A DNA stretch of 64,000 nucleotides from Polyporus tsugae (taxonomy: Eukaryota; Basidiomycota; Agaricomycetes; Polyporales; Polyporaceae). A program made the position numbers and the translations under genes. Of the stretch, positions 1 through 10,520 are shown one piece after another (the stretch's first letter is position 1; each line of letters starts with the position of its first letter). The notes beneath the pieces are model-generated. The model was not told where the DNA came from, searched no databases, and worked only from the letters and a program-made list of their open reading frames with translations. The stretch is from assembly GCA_024305745.1 (NCBI GenBank), contig JAHRBS010000007.1, forward strand, positions 1,550,001 to 1,614,000, written 5' to 3'.

Positions 1-1525
1 TGTATCATATTCTTTGTTGGACTGTAAGATTCGCCGTGATTGAACCATGTCACTCGTGTTGTCTATACTCGCCGTTATCTGTATCCCAATCTCTGTATAC
101 GCCCGCTGCAGCTGGTTGCCTTGATACCCTATATCCTTGACTCTTCCGTCGTTCCTAGTTACGCATAGAATATCCCACTTTTCGGGTCTTACTTCCTCAC
201 CGCCACGCGCTACCTTTACATGTACTGTATCGTTCTTCGTTCCGTTCCCAGAGCCACCCCATGTCACCTGTTAGTTACTGTGACTGTTAGTAATCGTATT
301 CTTCATAGTAATGAGCGAAATGTAGTACGAGTCTGCAGACTGCCCCATCTCTCAGGCATAGACACACAATTCTCAAGACGGTCTCGTCTGATCTAAGACC
401 TGTCCCAATAACAGAACGTCGTCACCGAAAACGTGGTGGGCTTGAGCGGGCTGCTAGTCGAATTCGAACATCGTATTGCGATACTGAGCGATGCAGTGGA
501 TGCGACCGCCAGTGCCTCGGGATGCTAGCAAACGTGGGACTACAGGACACTGCAGATCGAACCGTTCTATGGAACATCTCGCATTCCCTCTGGGTCGGAC
601 TCAGCCAGTGTCATTGCAGCTATGTACTAAGTGGGCACAGGGTACTGCTTCGACTACGCGGCGTGTATCGCCATGGAATGGCGGTAGAACAACACCCTCT
701 TCCCTGGGCCAAACAAGTACCATCTTACCACACTCAGTGAAAGTGAAGGGTCCCAATCCTAAGTTATGAGTCTCTGCCTGGGTCGACGTCTCCGCTGAAA
801 CAAGGTCGACGGCCTGTACAAGGCCCGGTTTCGTTGAACGTGTACTCGGACTGAGGCGATCCAAGGGTAACGCACCTGTCCGGGGCTTCTGGGCAAGGTA
901 ATGCAAGGCCCTACTAAAGCCTAAGGAACGCTACTTGCTGTGCACAAGTTCTCTGGCTTCTCAGCAACGTCCATTCGAGTCCACCGTGCCGCCGCGCACG
1001 GGGTTCCGACAAGAAGTAGCAGCGGGCGCCAGTTGGTGCCGCCCATGTGGTTTCGGCTAAAACAAAAAGCGCTCGTGGGCGCTGTGGGCGTTTTTCCCCC
1101 GTGGGCAACCACACCACAGCAGCACTAGTAGTAGTACTGGTCATCGGAAGGTTCGAAGTTCGCGCTCAACACCGCCGATGTGGATGTGCGCAGGCGTGGC
1201 GCCCTCAGCGATCCACCTGACTGCAGTGAGGCAATTTCTCTATCTTGCAGTAAATTGATGTTGAATTCCATTGATACCACTGGCAGTACTGCATGTCGAC
1301 CTTCTCGGGTTCGAAGGATCCCAAGTCGCTGTGTCGCGCCCATTTCTGGTTCACGATACTCGTAGAAGCCCTGACATGAGGCTGCCGGCGCAATCGATGC
1401 TCGTCCGCTCTTCAAAATCGAAGACGCTAGGACCTTTCGCCACGTCCTAGCACACCCCACATCCCACTAGTGGCTCTCCGCTCTCAAGCACTCCATCGAC
1501 ACTTTCGCGTCCTCTCTCTCCCCAC
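1..1525. other. Left-edge region with no recognisable gene
   Basis: I see no open reading frame with family resemblance or a plausible exon chain here. The longest frames are under 115 codons and overlap one another on both strands. The last roughly 100 bases before the next gene are pyrimidine-rich, as is usual for fungal promoters and 5' leaders. Confidence 0.5.
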
Positions 1526-3177
1526 ATGCCTGTCATACCCACAGATCACATCCCCCTCCGGACCTCCAACCTCAACCTCGACATCTCCGGAGTGGCCGGT
1601 TTCTTCGGGGGAGACGTCGCCGTGTCCGCCATGGGCACGGTGAACATCTACCAGGGCAGGAAGTGGTTGGGCTGGTATAACATGCCCGGCAGTTACGAGA
1701 TCGCCAAACGGTACGGTCGGCTTGCCCGATCGCGCCTCTGGAGCGGTCTCTACCCAGGCCGCGGCGGCGAACCTGCCGTGCTCTTCGAGCTCGATGGGAC
1801 AGAAGGTCCCCGATATCGAGGTGTGTACTCGGGCACGCTCATGGCGAAGACGGGTCACATCGCGCGACTCGTGGTATCGGAGAGCAAGGACCTTCCTGAG
1901 GAGGTTTGGGAGGAGCCGGAGGATGCTCGCACAACCTCGCCCGTTCCCGTTACGGTCATCAATCTGCATCACATCCCCGACAAGGAGATTCGCCCTCAGC
2001 AGTTGATGGCGAGTTCATCCTCCTCCACCTTCACGAGTGCGCTATCCCTCGTCCCCATGCTTGCATCTACAGGCGCATCCATCGCGTGTGCGCTGGTCGA
2101 GGACTGGCTCTGTTTTGCCATGATCGCCTTTGGCATGTTCTGCAGCGGATATTCCTGCTTCGTCATCGGTTCCGGTGTTTTCGCCTTTACCCATCCCGTA
2201 CCTGCGGAGGGCGCACCGCGAGGGGACGGTATTCTGGATAACAACAACCAAATGGTCATCCTCCGAGGAGAGGAGGGTGCAGTCAATCCCATCACCAGAG
2301 GGAGATTCTCGCTTACCTACGCGAGCGCGCCCCATTACAACGACATCGGACGTAGCTCTCTTTTCCTGACGGCGCAGTTCCTCCTGCAGCTGCTTATCGT
2401 CCCCCAGGGCACCATCTTTGGGCAGATCATGTTCCTATCGTCGCTCGGTGTCTCCTGGCTCTACAATTCCTTCCTGTCGTCCTTGGACAAGGAGCATATC
2501 CAGCGCAACATTTTGTTCAAAGAGATACTTGCGCGACCGAAGGCGTACAAGTATATCCTGAAGACGAGGACTGCGATGGTAGTCTTCGTTCTGCTCGTGC
2601 TTGCTACGCCGATCGAGGGAGGCGCCCCATGCCTCGACTTTGCTACCACCAACTTGCCTAAAATTGGCTGGGGACCAGTGATAGTCCCCTACCCCTACCA
2701 CCCCCCACCTGAGCGCACACCTCTGCAGGACCTGCTCAACAACCTGCTCCCCAATGACACAAAGGCGTGGAAGACTTGGAAGGAGCACCTCCTGACCGAG
2801 ATCAAGGAGCACATTGAGCACCCCGAGGCCCTCTCCTTCGACACTCTGCCCCAGGTTGACCCCGAGGAAAACACTAGTCCGGAGACGCCCATCCTTCTGG
2901 AGACGTTCCAGAAGGATGCGCGAGCTGCTCTCGCGGCCTATAAGGCATATCTCTGCAGGCGAGTATGGAAGACTCACTGTCGTGTCGTCCCGTTCTCGGC
3001 TGATCCATGTTGATGTAGGCTGAAGGAGGACTCTGCTGAGTATGTCATCATCTTCCTCCGATTCACGCAGTCCTGATTTGCTCCTTTCGCAGTCCCCGGG
3101 AAGAGACGGAAGAGCAAGACGAGCCGGTGTCTCCCCAGAAGGATGAACGCTGGTATAAGACGACGGAACGAGCCTAG
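1526..3177 (+). CDS. Orphan multi-pass membrane protein, paralogue A
   Basis: I do not recognise the family. The proposed protein has 512 residues in three exons: 1526-2958, 3019-3039 and 3093-3177, and the joined length is a multiple of three. The N-terminal half is soluble-looking and contains the motifs LDISGVAGFFGGD and YQGRKWLGWYN. Hydrophobic stretches lie at about residues 172-221 (two segments), 277-315 (two segments) and 349-361, so about five membrane passes are likely. The tail is acidic and hydrophilic (ETEEQDEPVSPQ). The first intron appears to be of GC-AG type (AG|GCGAGT). Reading past it gives a stop soon after, whereas splicing joins a 21-base microexon and a coding-like last exon, with the same intron phases as paralogue B. 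The start is the first ATG and lies just before a region aligned with B. The function is unknown. Confidence 0.75.
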
Positions 3178-3760
3178 GGAGATGGGCCTGGGGTTAGTCT
3201 GTCGAGCCCCGGCCGCTCTGTTTTGGCTTATGTTGGTTGCCCAACCCTGCCAGGGCACACGTTCAGCGTGCTTTCATCGCGCGCACTACTGGCAGCCGTG
3301 CAGATAGGCCTGTCGGGTGACCGGTGACCGCTCGGGTCATGGTTTCGTTGCACGTTCGTTCATTATCGCGACTCTTGGCATGCTGCGTCATTCACTGTAT
3401 TATATGTATAACATGTTCTATGCGCTGTTACACAATGTTTGTACCAATGCTGTCTTTCTTTCATGGGTGAATTCGAAGTTTGAGGAGTGGCGGTGCAGGC
3501 GGGATTGACCAATTGAATTTGAAAGCCGAGGGAGGGCGACGTCGACGAGGCTCTGTGCAGAGGGCGATGCTTGATGTCGATGTCTCTTGGCCGTTTGCGA
3601 GCTGATTGCCAGCGACAACAACGCCAACATGCCCTAAACATGCCCCTTCTCCAGCGGCAATGCCCCCCATCCTCTCTTCAGTCATTCCCCTCCCCCAAAT
3701 CCCGGTCCCTTTGTGCTCTCCCCCGCCAAGAGCCCACTCGTCCTCTACCTCTTCCATGCC
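3178..3760. other. Intergenic region between the tandem paralogues
   Basis: Nothing recognisable as a gene. The last 150 bases are C- and T-rich and probably hold the promoter and leader of paralogue B. Confidence 0.5.
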
Positions 3761-5269
3761 ATGCCGATCCCGCAAATCCCACTCAAAAGCTCCACAATCA
3801 ACCTCGACATTTCCGGAGTGGCTGGTTTCTTCGGAGGAGATGTCGCCGTCTCAGCAATGGCCACCGTGCACGTATACCAAGGCAGGAAGTGGCTAGGATG
3901 GTACAACTCCCCCGGAAGTTACGAGATCGCAAAGCGCTACGGCCAGCTTGGCCGTTCTCGCTTTTGGGATGGTCTCTACCCCGGTATAAACGTCGATCCC
4001 GCCGTGCTCTTCGAACTTGACGGCCTCTATGGTCCCAAATACCGCGCCGTCCATTCCGGTACCGTCATGTCCAAGACAGGTCACCTCGCCCACCTTTTCC
4101 TGCAGGAATGCAAGGACATCCCAGAGAAGAACACCCACCAGCTCGACGGAGAACTCACCCGTGTCACAACACCCGTGTACGTCACCGTCGCAGATCTTGT
4201 TCACCAACCTTCCCGCGAAGAGTACCCTCGACTGTTCCGCGACTCTACCAGCCCGCTCGCTTTAGTCCCCATCCTTGTCTCCTGCACCACAGCCGTTGCC
4301 TGTGCCATCTTCTCCGACTGGTTTTGCTTCTCCATGATCGCTCTCGGCATGCTCAGCAGCGGCCTCTCTTGCTACGTGATCGGCACTGGCACCTTCACCT
4401 TCGCCCATCCCGAGCCGGCCGACGGTGCACCGCCCGGAGACGGCATCCTCGATGGCGGTGACGAGATCGTCGTCCTCAAGGGGCCCGAGGGATCCGTCAA
4501 CCCGATCACGAGAGGCCGCTTCTCCCTCAAGTACTCTGGCGAGCCCCAATACCACGCCATTGGACTCTCCTCGATGCTCCTCACCGTGCAGTTCCTCGCA
4601 CAGCTCCTTATCGTCCCCCAGGGCGAGATCTTTGGCCAAATCATGTTCCTCTCGTCGCTCGCCGTGTCCTGGATGTACAACTCGTACCTCTCGTCACTTG
4701 ACAAGGAGAGCATCCAACGAAACATCCTCGTGCAGCAGGTCCTCGACTCGCCTGTCATGCGCAAATACAAGCTCGGGACGAGGACAATCATGGTCGTCTT
4801 CGTTCTGCTCCTGCTCTCCCCTGCGGACGAGTACGCGCTACGGAAAGTCATGGATGACTTGCTCCCAAACGAGACGCCCGTCTGGCGCGTGTGGAAGGAC
4901 AGTGTCCTGCGCGAAATCAGGAAAGTCGGGCAAAACCCCACTGAGGGCGCTGGCGCGTTTTGGTTCGACATGCCGGTCACCGATGGCTTCGACGCGGACG
5001 ACCGAAAGCTTCTGGCCACGCTCTATCGGGATGCAACCACGGCATACATCGCATATCAAGAGTGGGTGCTTTCGGTCATTGGGGTGCTCATTCTATGTCA
5101 TTGACTGGTCTTCCGTTTCTAGGTTGTATTTGAGAGGGTAAGACAGAACGCCGCTCGCACACTCTGAAACTTGCTCTTACCCTTGCTTGTTCTGGGTCCC
5201 AGGCCTCAATCTTCAGACTGGATACCTCCCTCTGACTCTCCAACCCCCGTCAGCGAATCGACTGTATGA
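3761..5269 (+). CDS. Orphan multi-pass membrane protein, paralogue B
   Basis: This is a tandem paralogue of the gene just upstream, clearly alike along most of its length (LDISGVAGFFGGDVAVSAM, YQGRKWLGWYN, GRFSLKYSGEP, FGQIMFLSSL). The proposed structure is three exons: 3761-5061, 5123-5137 and 5203-5269, giving 460 residues. The 15-base microexon is flanked by introns of 61 and 65 bases, both phase 2, matching paralogue A. Without the second intron, whose donor GTAAGA is strong, the frame stops at 5141. With it, the tail reads PQSSDWIPPSDSPTP and ends at 5269. I chose the ATG at 3761 rather than 3713 because it aligns with the start of paralogue A. Hydrophobic segments sit at the same relative positions as in A. 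B lacks the roughly 40-residue Pro-rich stretch that A has after its last membrane segment. The function is unknown. Confidence 0.78.
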
Positions 5270-5947
5270 TTGACACTGGTTTTCTCTGGGGTCTCATTTC
5301 GACCACCTGCGTGCCACATTCTGTATGTGCGTCCTGTGAGCTTCCCTGATGGGGCCTGACTGGTGCTTATTCTGGACTGCTCGTGCCTCCAGCTGTTCCT
5401 GATCTACTACATCCAAAAAGCTTCTTATGCTGTGGCGCCTTTGGCCCCTCCTCGTCAGAGCCTAGCAACTCACCATCTGTATCGGAATTCTTGCTGTTAG
5501 ATATTCTCTCCATCTATCATCGTCTCATGACCTTGGCTACCGCTGCATCCACGTCTCCTGCTAGTCTGCACCGTGCTTTCGTACAGCTGTGCCGCACTAT
5601 ACCTATAGAACTGTCTTGCCCCGAATGGCAACATGATACAACTCAACGCATATCATTGTATTTAGATACCTTTGCATATCTTTCCGATGCTCGTGATACT
5701 CCAGATAGGTAGCTCCATGTGCCCTTGCGATATGCATCATAGTGCAACATTGAACAGGGAGAACCAAAGCTTCGTCCAAACTTCACCAAGGCATGAATAT
5801 TGCTGACCAACTCGACCTCAAACCAAATCTACACCGTTCAGCAAAATCGCCTCCCGCTTTTGATCAGGTCTGCAGCACGCTCCGCGAACGCATATGTGAC
5901 CGCTTGCGGGTGTGCCGCAGGGATATATAAACGACTGGAGAGGGCAA
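5270..5947. other. Intergenic region with no recognisable gene
   Basis: No coding exon could be supported. A TATA-like ATATATAA near 5927 lies beyond the end of the oxidoreductase relic and has no clear gene to serve. Confidence 0.4.
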
Positions 5948-8046
5948 TCGTCAGCGAATCAAATCGCGATGCAGCAACCAGAAAATGGTCCCCACGAGTA
6001 CGCTCGCGTCGACGACTCCCAACCTTTTCGTCCCCTTCACCCTCATGTCAGGGTCAACCACGCTGTCCTTGTCGTTACAGCGCCCCATCATAGCAGTCCC
6101 CGTCGGATGCCATGTCGTGGATGCCTGAGAGCGCGCCCACGCGGGCGGGCCGCATCGACCTCCTTGTCTGAACTCAAGTCTACATCTGCGAAAGACGCAG
6201 CTCGACCGGTGACGAAGCCATCCCATGCATGCGCTGAGACGAAGCGTGGGGCCGAACGTATCGCGGTCCGCATCACATGGATGTCAAATGTCGTGTTGAG
6301 AAATGTTGGGTCGATGATAGGCGGATCGAACGGAGACGAAGAGGATAGGGCTACGGAGCTGCTCGAAGACGGTGACACAATCACTGTGATGATGGGACTG
6401 CCGCTCCGGCGACGGGATACTTCGTGACCAGCGAAAAAGCCAGGCTTGCCGCAAGGGTGATGTCAGGAGGTTGTCAATCGAGTGCGCAACAGAGAGGACG
6501 CACCACAAAAAGCATCTCATAATGAGGCGATGTGGGCCCGGCACTCTGGTCTTCTTCTGTTTTCCAAACTTGAACATCTTCTGGTACCCGCAGCCAGCCG
6601 ATGTGATTGGAAGGGGGCACCGTTGGTCATCGCGCCTTGTTTGTTCTTCTCCCACTCGACTAACAAATCCTCGGTTTGTCCGATAGCCTCCAGCAAATCG
6701 TCTTCGGGAGCTGCGACGGTGAATTGATTACCGACCAATAAGTGGTCGACAAGGTGCTGTCCAACGGCAGGGAGGTCGACTGTTGTTTCAATCCCTAAGG
6801 AAGCAAGGTGCAAGGGTGGGCCAATCCCAGACAGTAGAAGGAGCTGCGGAGTGTTGATAGCTCCCGCGGAGAGAATCACTTCCTTGGTCGCCTTGACCAG
6901 AAAGACGGGTGTTGGGAACAAACAAGTGAGATCGAGCAAACACCCCCACTAAAAGTCTGCGTACATGTGCTGGTCTGCGCGATTTCAACACGCGAGAAGA
7001 CTGGCATTCCACTTTCAATGTCACGCTCAGTCCTGATAACCTTCGTCACCACGGTGTTCACCAAAACGTCAAAGTTTGGCCGAGAAATAACAGGGCGGAT
7101 GTAAGAAGACGAAGCGCTCGTTCTAATGTCGTTGCCGTAAGTGCCTTGGACCCATCCTATCACACACAGTAACGGTGAGGGGGCATGTTGATACCACATC
7201 TAGGAAGGGAAGCGCACCAATTCCGATTGGGTCCCCAGAGTTCATATCCGTGTTGTAGGGGTACTGATCGCCGATTTCTTGCGCTGTAGCGTTGACATGT
7301 GAGTCTATAGGATATGGCGCATTGCTAGTGGTTATGTTCAAAGGACCACATGTGCCGTGAATGCCGACGTTGATTTCACCACTCGTGTTGTGGTGGTTAA
7401 CGGGCGGGACGAAACGTTCGATCTATGCATGGGATGTCAGCGAAGCAATCGAATGTGCATTAAGTACGCATTACCTTTCTGTAGTAGGGCTCAATAGCGT
7501 CCCAGGGCCAACCGTGGTCTCCACTGAACACAGCGTACCTGTCGAGGTCATCACGGGAACCCCGCGCCCAAATCACGAGGTCTGGGAGGAACAAGCGTAA
7601 GCAACCCCTGGCACAAAGTACACGTCTGGCACTTACTGATAGTGGAGCTACCTCCAAGAACGCGGCCGCGTGGATACACAATGTTGCGTCCGCCTAGACC
7701 TGGCTGAGGGGTCGTGGTGTAGTTCCAATCGTATGCCGTGGTGGGCTCAACCTCAGATACGAGGTAGGGGACTTCAATGGCCAGCACGCCTTCATCGCTG
7801 AACACCACGAGGGTCAAGAAGAAACTCGTGGCATTAGGAAATGCCGGGTCTTCAGAGAGGCGGCTAGCAACGACGCTTCCTCCATGTCCTGCACCGACGA
7901 CAACGTAGTCGTAGTGCTTGCCCGTGGGGAGGTGCACGGGGTCGGTGAACAATGCTACCCGTGCGACCTTGAGGTGAGCAACTAGGCCCAGAGTAATAAC
8001 GCTGAGTGTGGTGGTTAACCGTTACGGTGAGCTTGAGTGAAAACAT
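5948..8046 (-). pseudogene. GMC oxidoreductase (aryl-alcohol oxidase-like) pseudogene
   Basis: Nearly all blocks of a secreted FAD-dependent GMC oxidoreductase can be followed in order on the minus strand: a signal-like segment, the FAD motif VVVGAGHGGSVVASRL (about 7890), YPRGRVLGGSS (about 7670), GDHGWPWDAIEPYYRK (about 7500), the second GMC signature EVILSAGAINTPQLLLLSGIGPP in part (about 6850), GWLRVPED and SPHYEM (about 6590 to 6505), SPFDPPIIDPTFLNT (about 6320) and HPTGTAMM (about 6090). The frame is broken several times: between the start and the signal segment near 8015, after NGAPF near 6619, by a stop near 6480, and near 6135. The conserved EAG after the first FAD motif reads as unrelated residues, and the last segment with the second catalytic His/Asn is garbled. 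Introns explain some gaps but not these short shifts. In living relatives such enzymes supply peroxide for lignin decay. Confidence 0.88.
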
Positions 8047-8080
8047 AATCGGGATAGGCAGGTAGGCAGAAAACAGTGGA

Positions 8081-8090
8081 GATACTTATA
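8081..8090 (-). promoter_or_regulatory. TATA-like box of the GMC relic
   Basis: On the minus strand this reads TATAAGTATC, about 35 to 45 bases before the relic's ATG. The spacing fits a fungal core promoter, so the relic may have kept its promoter while the coding part decayed. It is a sequence match only. Confidence 0.4.
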
Positions 8091-8581
8091 CCATCGCGGT
8101 CGGACGCAAACGCCAATGCGCATTTATAATTGTAGGGTTCAGTGGTCCGAGCGAGGGTTTCTGTGCCATGCAAAGATACTGTGGTCAGGTACTGAATGGG
8201 CGGAAGACCATTTAAAGGGGAGGATTTACAACACTGTCTCGTTCGACCTAGTCACTGGCGGACTGATTCGGGCACCTTGGGGAGCATTGTCAATGATACG
8301 TAAGAGCCTCGGTGGTGATGCAAGAAGACCGAGTCTAGAAAACAATGCTTAGGCGATGGGAGTCGGACCTGAGGGAGTCGGACATGAGCGTTACGTTGAA
8401 AGTCTTCCCCGTTGAGCAGCGCCGCCTGTCAGTGTCAGTGTCACGCTTGCCGACAGAACGTCCGAATGGTGCGGGGTCACAAGTGACACATCGGTGGTCA
8501 CAGCAGGGAGGCCCGGGGGGGGGGGGGCAGAGAGAGTCCCTGCCAGTGAGTCTGTCTCTTTCGACCTGAAACGCTACAGCC
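8091..8581. other. Divergent intergenic region with a run of 13 G
   Basis: This separates the minus-strand oxidoreductase relic from the plus-strand ING gene. It holds no coding exon I can support. A run of 13 G lies at 8515-8527, about 55 bases before the ING start codon. Confidence 0.5.
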
Positions 8582-10337
8582 ATGTCCACTCGGGGGAACA
8601 AACGACGCCGCATCGACACCGACCTCGACTCGATGGCTTCAGAGCAGCCGCATTTCTCCCCACTCCGCAAGCAGCTTGCGCCAGAGGATGACCTCGATGA
8701 TCCCGACTCTGTTTCCCCTGAGGAAGTGCCGGCAGAGGACTTCGACACAGAGCCGTTCCCGAAGGAACGGGAGATTTGGGATGCTTTCAGGGAGGAACAC
8801 TACGAGCGTGCGTCTTCATCTATTCCCTACCACCCACGGTCCTCAGCAGTCTTCCCCTCGCAGTCCTCGAACAGCTGCCCTTGTCACTCCATCGCGCCTT
8901 CACCCTCATTCAGGAGCTCGACCAGCAAGCCCAAGGTCTGTCTTCTTTTAGCCCTCGCCCTCCTCCACCTAACATTATACAGAACACTTTTCCAACTTGA
9001 CCCCCGCTATTCTCAAGTACGTCTCCCTCCGAAGGTCTTTGGCCGACGCCCCACAAAACCAGGGCCAAGGAGCCTCTCCCGAGAGCATTAACCCGCCTGG
9101 TACCACTTCCGGAGCAGAAAACCGCACGGCTTCCCATAGTCCCATGCCAAATGGCACACCAGCCAATGGCAAAGCCAACTCCATCCCTCCTCAAGCCACG
9201 AATTCTAACAAGGGTCGCACACCGCCACTCTCGTCAAGGCCGCTCTCCGTTGTCATAAAGTCTTCTGACTCGACCCGCGAGCTCTTGACCAGCATGGCCC
9301 AATCAGTTGAGGAGATTTCTCGCGCATCGGTCGAGAAGCAGTACCTGGCGCAGCATGTATACGACCTAGTGAGTACCCGTATGCCCCCTACGCATACCTT
9401 CCCGAGCCGCATCTCAATCAAGACCTCGTTCTAGGTCGACAGGTACATCCGTGACCTCGACCGCTCTATCAAGGAACAAGAAGCCTCTATCTCCCTCGGC
9501 CTCCGTCCCGGAACTCACCCGGCTTCTATCATGCTCCCGGAGCTTGTGGTTCCTCAGTTCAAACGGACACGAACTGCGCTAAGCCCCCCTCCTCTTGAGC
9601 TCGATCTCCCAGAGGACTCCCTACGAATTGAAATCGCCATAGAGCCTCTGAACGAGCCCCCTGCCTCACCACCTCAGGTCGAGAAACCTCCGCCTTCCTC
9701 ACCACAGCTGCCAGAAGAACCCGAAGCGGGGGAAGTCGATATTATTGACGTTACCGAGCCAGCCGAGACAGTTGCGGAGCCAACCGCCGAGCGCATTGAA
9801 CGCGCATCTTCGCGGGGGAGGAGAAGGGGCAGAAAACGGCGAAAAGGTACCAAACACAAGCCAGAGCAAGCCGCGGAGCCGGAGGAAGGGGCTCCTCAGG
9901 AGGAGCCTGTCGCACTAGAAGCAGAAGAGGATATGGCACCCGAGCCTCAGCCGACGCTCACGCTTAAGATCCCCGCGCAGGTTTTGGTGCCTGCGCCCGT
10001 ATTGGAGATCGTGGACCCGAATGAGCCACGCTACTGCTTCTGCAACCAAGTGTCGTATGGCGATGTGCGTCCTCTTGTAGATACGGCCAAAGTGCACGAC
10101 TGACCGGAAGTACATCTTGCATAACATAGATGATTGGTTGCGACAATCCGACGTGTCCAAGAGAATGGGTAAGGGTCGGCTACAATCAACCCAGGGTCCC
10201 GTCCGCTAACCTTGTTTTGGTTTCCCCAGTTCCATATGGGCTGCATTGGTCTCGTCCGGACGCCAAAAGGCAAGTGGTACTGTCGCGAATGCGCCGGGTT
10301 TGTCAAGAAACCGAAGGGCAAGAAACGAGCTCGGTAG
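8582..10337 (+). CDS. ING family PHD-finger protein (histone acetylation complex reader)
   Basis: ING proteins bind histone H3 trimethylated at lysine 4 through a C-terminal PHD finger and bring histone acetyltransferase or deacetylase complexes to chromatin in the nucleus. Six exons fit cleanly: 8582-8807, 8864-8935, 8983-9368, 9435-10064, 10130-10168 and 10230-10337, giving 486 residues. The N-terminal ING helices are split around residues 76-120 (LPLSLHRAFTLIQELDQQ, then NLTPAILKYVSLRRSL) and about 195-250 (STRELLTSMAQSVEEIS, VDRYIRDLDRSI). A Pro/Glu-rich linker with an RGRRRGRKRRK basic patch follows. The PHD finger at about 425-472 has the full C4HC3 set (YCFCNQVSYGD, GCDNPTC, FHMGC, WYCREC). 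The protein ends with a Lys/Arg tail. It is longer than yeast Yng1, Yng2 or Pho23 because of low-complexity linkers. Which complex it serves cannot be told from sequence alone. Confidence 0.95.
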
Positions 10338-10520
10338 ATCCATTCGGCGTCCATCAAGGCCTACGTTCTCGTCGGGGCTCTTCGACTTGGCCGTAGATCG
10401 TCTGCGCGGTAGACTAGACCTTGGGTCTATTGTATCGGGTTATACTGTACAACATGGGTATTACTATGGTTATACATGGATAATGTAACGCTAATGTATG
10501 GTTCCAATGCATAAGAGTCA

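Noticed and set aside
1301..1330. GGTTCGAA-like sequence resembling a tRNA T-loop
   Set aside because: No matching acceptor stem, D-arm or anticodon arm could be drawn around it.
8515..8527. Run of 13 G as a structural element
   Set aside because: A single homopolymer run can be chance or a sequencing artefact, and no further G-runs form a quadruplex pattern nearby.
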